Shown: positions 62,280-64,000 of the stretch, piece after piece | How positions within the stretch are numbered: the stretch's first letter is position 1 | How the letters are laid out: each line of letters opens with the position of its first letter | NCBI GenBank assembly: GCA_021442155.1 | Contig: CM038222.1 | Span: 19,354,923-19,418,922 of the forward strand | DNA length: 64,000 nucleotides | Origin: Cymbidium sinense | Taxonomy: Eukaryota > Streptophyta > Magnoliopsida > Asparagales > Orchidaceae | Direction: 5' to 3' | The notes under the pieces: generated by a model | The model's input: only the letters and a program-made list of their open reading frames with translations | Database searches by the model: none | Told to the model about the DNA's origin: nothing | Made by a program: the position numbers and the translations under genes

Positions 62280-62800
62280 ATGAACATTTGGGATATTAGA
62301 ATTCACTATTGGGAAATATACTTTGATGGTACAACTTCCTCTCGAAGAGGAGAAGAACCATAATCTACTATTCCTAGAAAGGTAGGGGTAAGCATAGTTC
62401 TCTTAACTCTGGACCTGATGTGATGAGATTCTCATATCATCTGTCCAATCCTTGCATGAACAACAAAGCTAAATATGAGGCTCTAATTGTTGGTTTGGAG
62501 TTAGATGTTACTCTAAGCATCCAAAACATCAACATCTTTGGGATTCTCATCTAGTGATCAACCAAATCACTGGGTCCTATAAGGTTATAAATCCCAAGCT
62601 CCATCACTACCACAAGTACACCATGGAGTTATTGGCCTAAATCCTAAAGGTTACCATTTATAAGAATCCTTGAGGAGAGAACATCATAGCATATGCTTTA
62701 GCCAAGCATGCCAAAGAGTTGGCATATCCAGAGGATGAGTCCATATCAATAAAAGTCCAAAATAGATAAGTCTTATTTCTTATTGATATTGAACTCATCA
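62280..62800 (+). pseudogene. Copy C second (Tat-type) RNase H remnant
   Basis: YFDGTTSSRRGEEP segment (near 62320), CMNNKAKYEALIVGLELDVT (near 62455; family NNEAEYEAL, with Glu replaced by Lys), VINQITGSYKVINPKLHHYH, and LAKHAKELAYPEDESI (near 62700). Stops in between. Confidence 0.7.
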
Positions 62801-62839
62801 AAAAGTACTCTCTTGAAGGGGAGGTTACCATTTCTAAGA

Positions 62840-64000
62840 AAGATGATGAGTTAGATTGGAGGCAACCATTCATGGATTACCTAAATAGAGGCAAGCTACC
62901 TCAAGAGAAGTCCCAAGCCCATCAGATGAAGCAGAGAGCACTTTCTTACACTCTTGTGGATGGTGTCTTGTACCAATCTTTCAATCATATGTGGTTACAT
63001 TATTTAGACAAGCAAGAAGCCCGTAAGATCATGACTGAGGTACAATCAGGATTATGTGGAGCCAACCAATTCGGCCTGAAGATGGAAGCCAAGATTAAGA
63101 GACTATGATACTACTAGATGTTGATGATCAAAGATTGCATGGATATGGTTAGGCAATGCCACCAATGTCAAATATATGGTGTAGTCCTACACGAACCATC
63201 CAACATTATACATCCTACATTGGCCTCATGGCCATTAGAGTGTTGGGGTACCAACATAATGGGTCTGATTAATCCTCCTTCCATGGGACATCAAATCATC
63301 TTAGCTATTGACTACTTTTCCAAATGGGCAAAGGTGATTCCACTTAGAGAGGTCACAACTTAGCATGTGCTCCAATTTTTTAGGAATCATATCATATATA
63401 GGTTTGAAGTGCCTCGACAAATTATATCTGATAATGGTATTACATTCAAGAACACTAAGATCAACAACTTTGCCTAGAGAAACAACATAGATTGGAGATA
63501 TTCTACCATTAACTATCGAGGGAAAAATGGCTTACCATAAGCCTTCAACAAAACTCTCATCTAAATCAAGAAGACACTCGACAACAATAAGCGATAATAG
63601 CTTGAGCAGTTAGTTGAAGCCTTATGGCCTACCACACCACATATAGAACTCTAACTCAGTCTACTCCTTTCTCCTTAGTGTATGGGTTTGAAGTATTCTA
63701 CCATTAAAAGTCTAACTCCCATCACTAAGGATAGTTGTGGGTAGCAAGATCATAATAGAGCAAAATGCCAAGTTACAGTTAGAAGAGCTCAAAGGTTTGG
63801 AAGAAAGACACCTGTGGGCATGCCAAAACCTCAAGTTGCACAAAGTTAAAATAATTCAAAATCACAAAAAGTTGCCCCGTTCTAGAGCTTTTCAAGTAGG
63901 AGAGCTTTTTTTTGTTCTAAAGAGATCGGTTATTACCCATCGTATGATGAGAGGCAAGTTTGAACCCACTTGGGAAGACCCTTTTGCCATAGAGAAGGCT
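62840..64000 (+). pseudogene. Copy C integrase remnant, runs off window
   Basis: FMDYLNRGKLPQEK at the start (62869), zinc-binding region with QSGLCG (His replaced by Gln) and MVRQCHQCQIYGVV (near 63145). The catalytic core reads SWPLECWGTNIMGLIN: the first catalytic Asp is Asn (AAC 63253-63255). DYFSKWAKVIPLREVTT follows, then ISDNGITF with the second Asp (near 63430) and NGLPxAFNK, with the Glu context disrupted. Stops at 63595-63600 replace Gln-Trp. The C-terminal segment, with PTWEDPFAIEKA, reaches the last base, so the end is outside the window. Confidence 0.8.

Larger units (their letters stand above)
60368..64000 (+). mobile_element. Copy C: decayed Tat-like internal region (protease to integrase)
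   Basis: Plus-strand internal sequence of the same family, starting abruptly at the terminus of the inverted LTR and homologous to copy B from about 39410. Order: protease end, spacer, RT, two RNase H domains, integrase, continuing to the window end. About 750 bases including the RT fingers are missing relative to copy B (junction near 61190). All frames are broken. Confidence 0.85.

Overview
The window looks like repeat-dominated heterochromatin from a seed plant, most likely an angiosperm with a large genome. It contains Ty3/gypsy (Tat/Ogre-like) retrotransposons with two RNase H domains, plant LINE remnants with a DUF4283-type ORF1, and about 19 kb of plant-type TTTAGGG telomere-like repeat. 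I found no intact gene, tRNA, rRNA or CRISPR array. Every coding segment is a decayed transposon domain broken by stops and frameshifts. The species cannot be named from the sequence.

Layout. 1-5290: internal part of Tat-like element copy A (RT, two RNase H domains, integrase, 3' region). 5291-6765: AT-rich tandem satellite with units of about 340 bp. 6766-25966: degenerate telomere-like array, organised in 15501-21390 as a roughly 1.0-1.2 kb higher-order repeat. It is interrupted by two copies of a ~430 bp unit (7206-7640, 9590-10035), two minus-strand LINE remnants (12354-15500, 22836-24657), a 100-N assembly gap (21391-21490) and GC-rich islands. 25967-26446 and 53996-60367: two pieces of one old, inverted LTR. 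26447-53995: a nearly complete giant element, copy B, about 27.5 kb, inserted into that old LTR. 60368-64000: internal part of copy C (protease to integrase), running off the window.

Copy B has direct LTRs of about 7.3 and 7.5 kb, each longer than its coding region, a primer binding site just after the 5' LTR, and a leader carrying a tandem array of about 15 hairpins. Remnants of gag, protease, RT, gypsy RNase H, a second RNase H and integrase follow in that order, then a repeat-rich 3' region. A family member would normally use gag for the particle and protease/RT/RNase H/integrase for cDNA synthesis and insertion; none of the three copies here could do so.

Most interesting: (1) the hairpin array, whose stems differ between units but keep pairing while the loop stays similar; (2) the reconstructable nested insertion of a 27.5 kb element with exceptionally long LTRs; (3) the ~1 kb higher-order organisation of the telomere-like array; (4) an inverted LTR whose exact terminus abuts plus-oriented internal sequence of copy C. 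Boundaries of decayed domains are approximate, usually to within some tens of bases.
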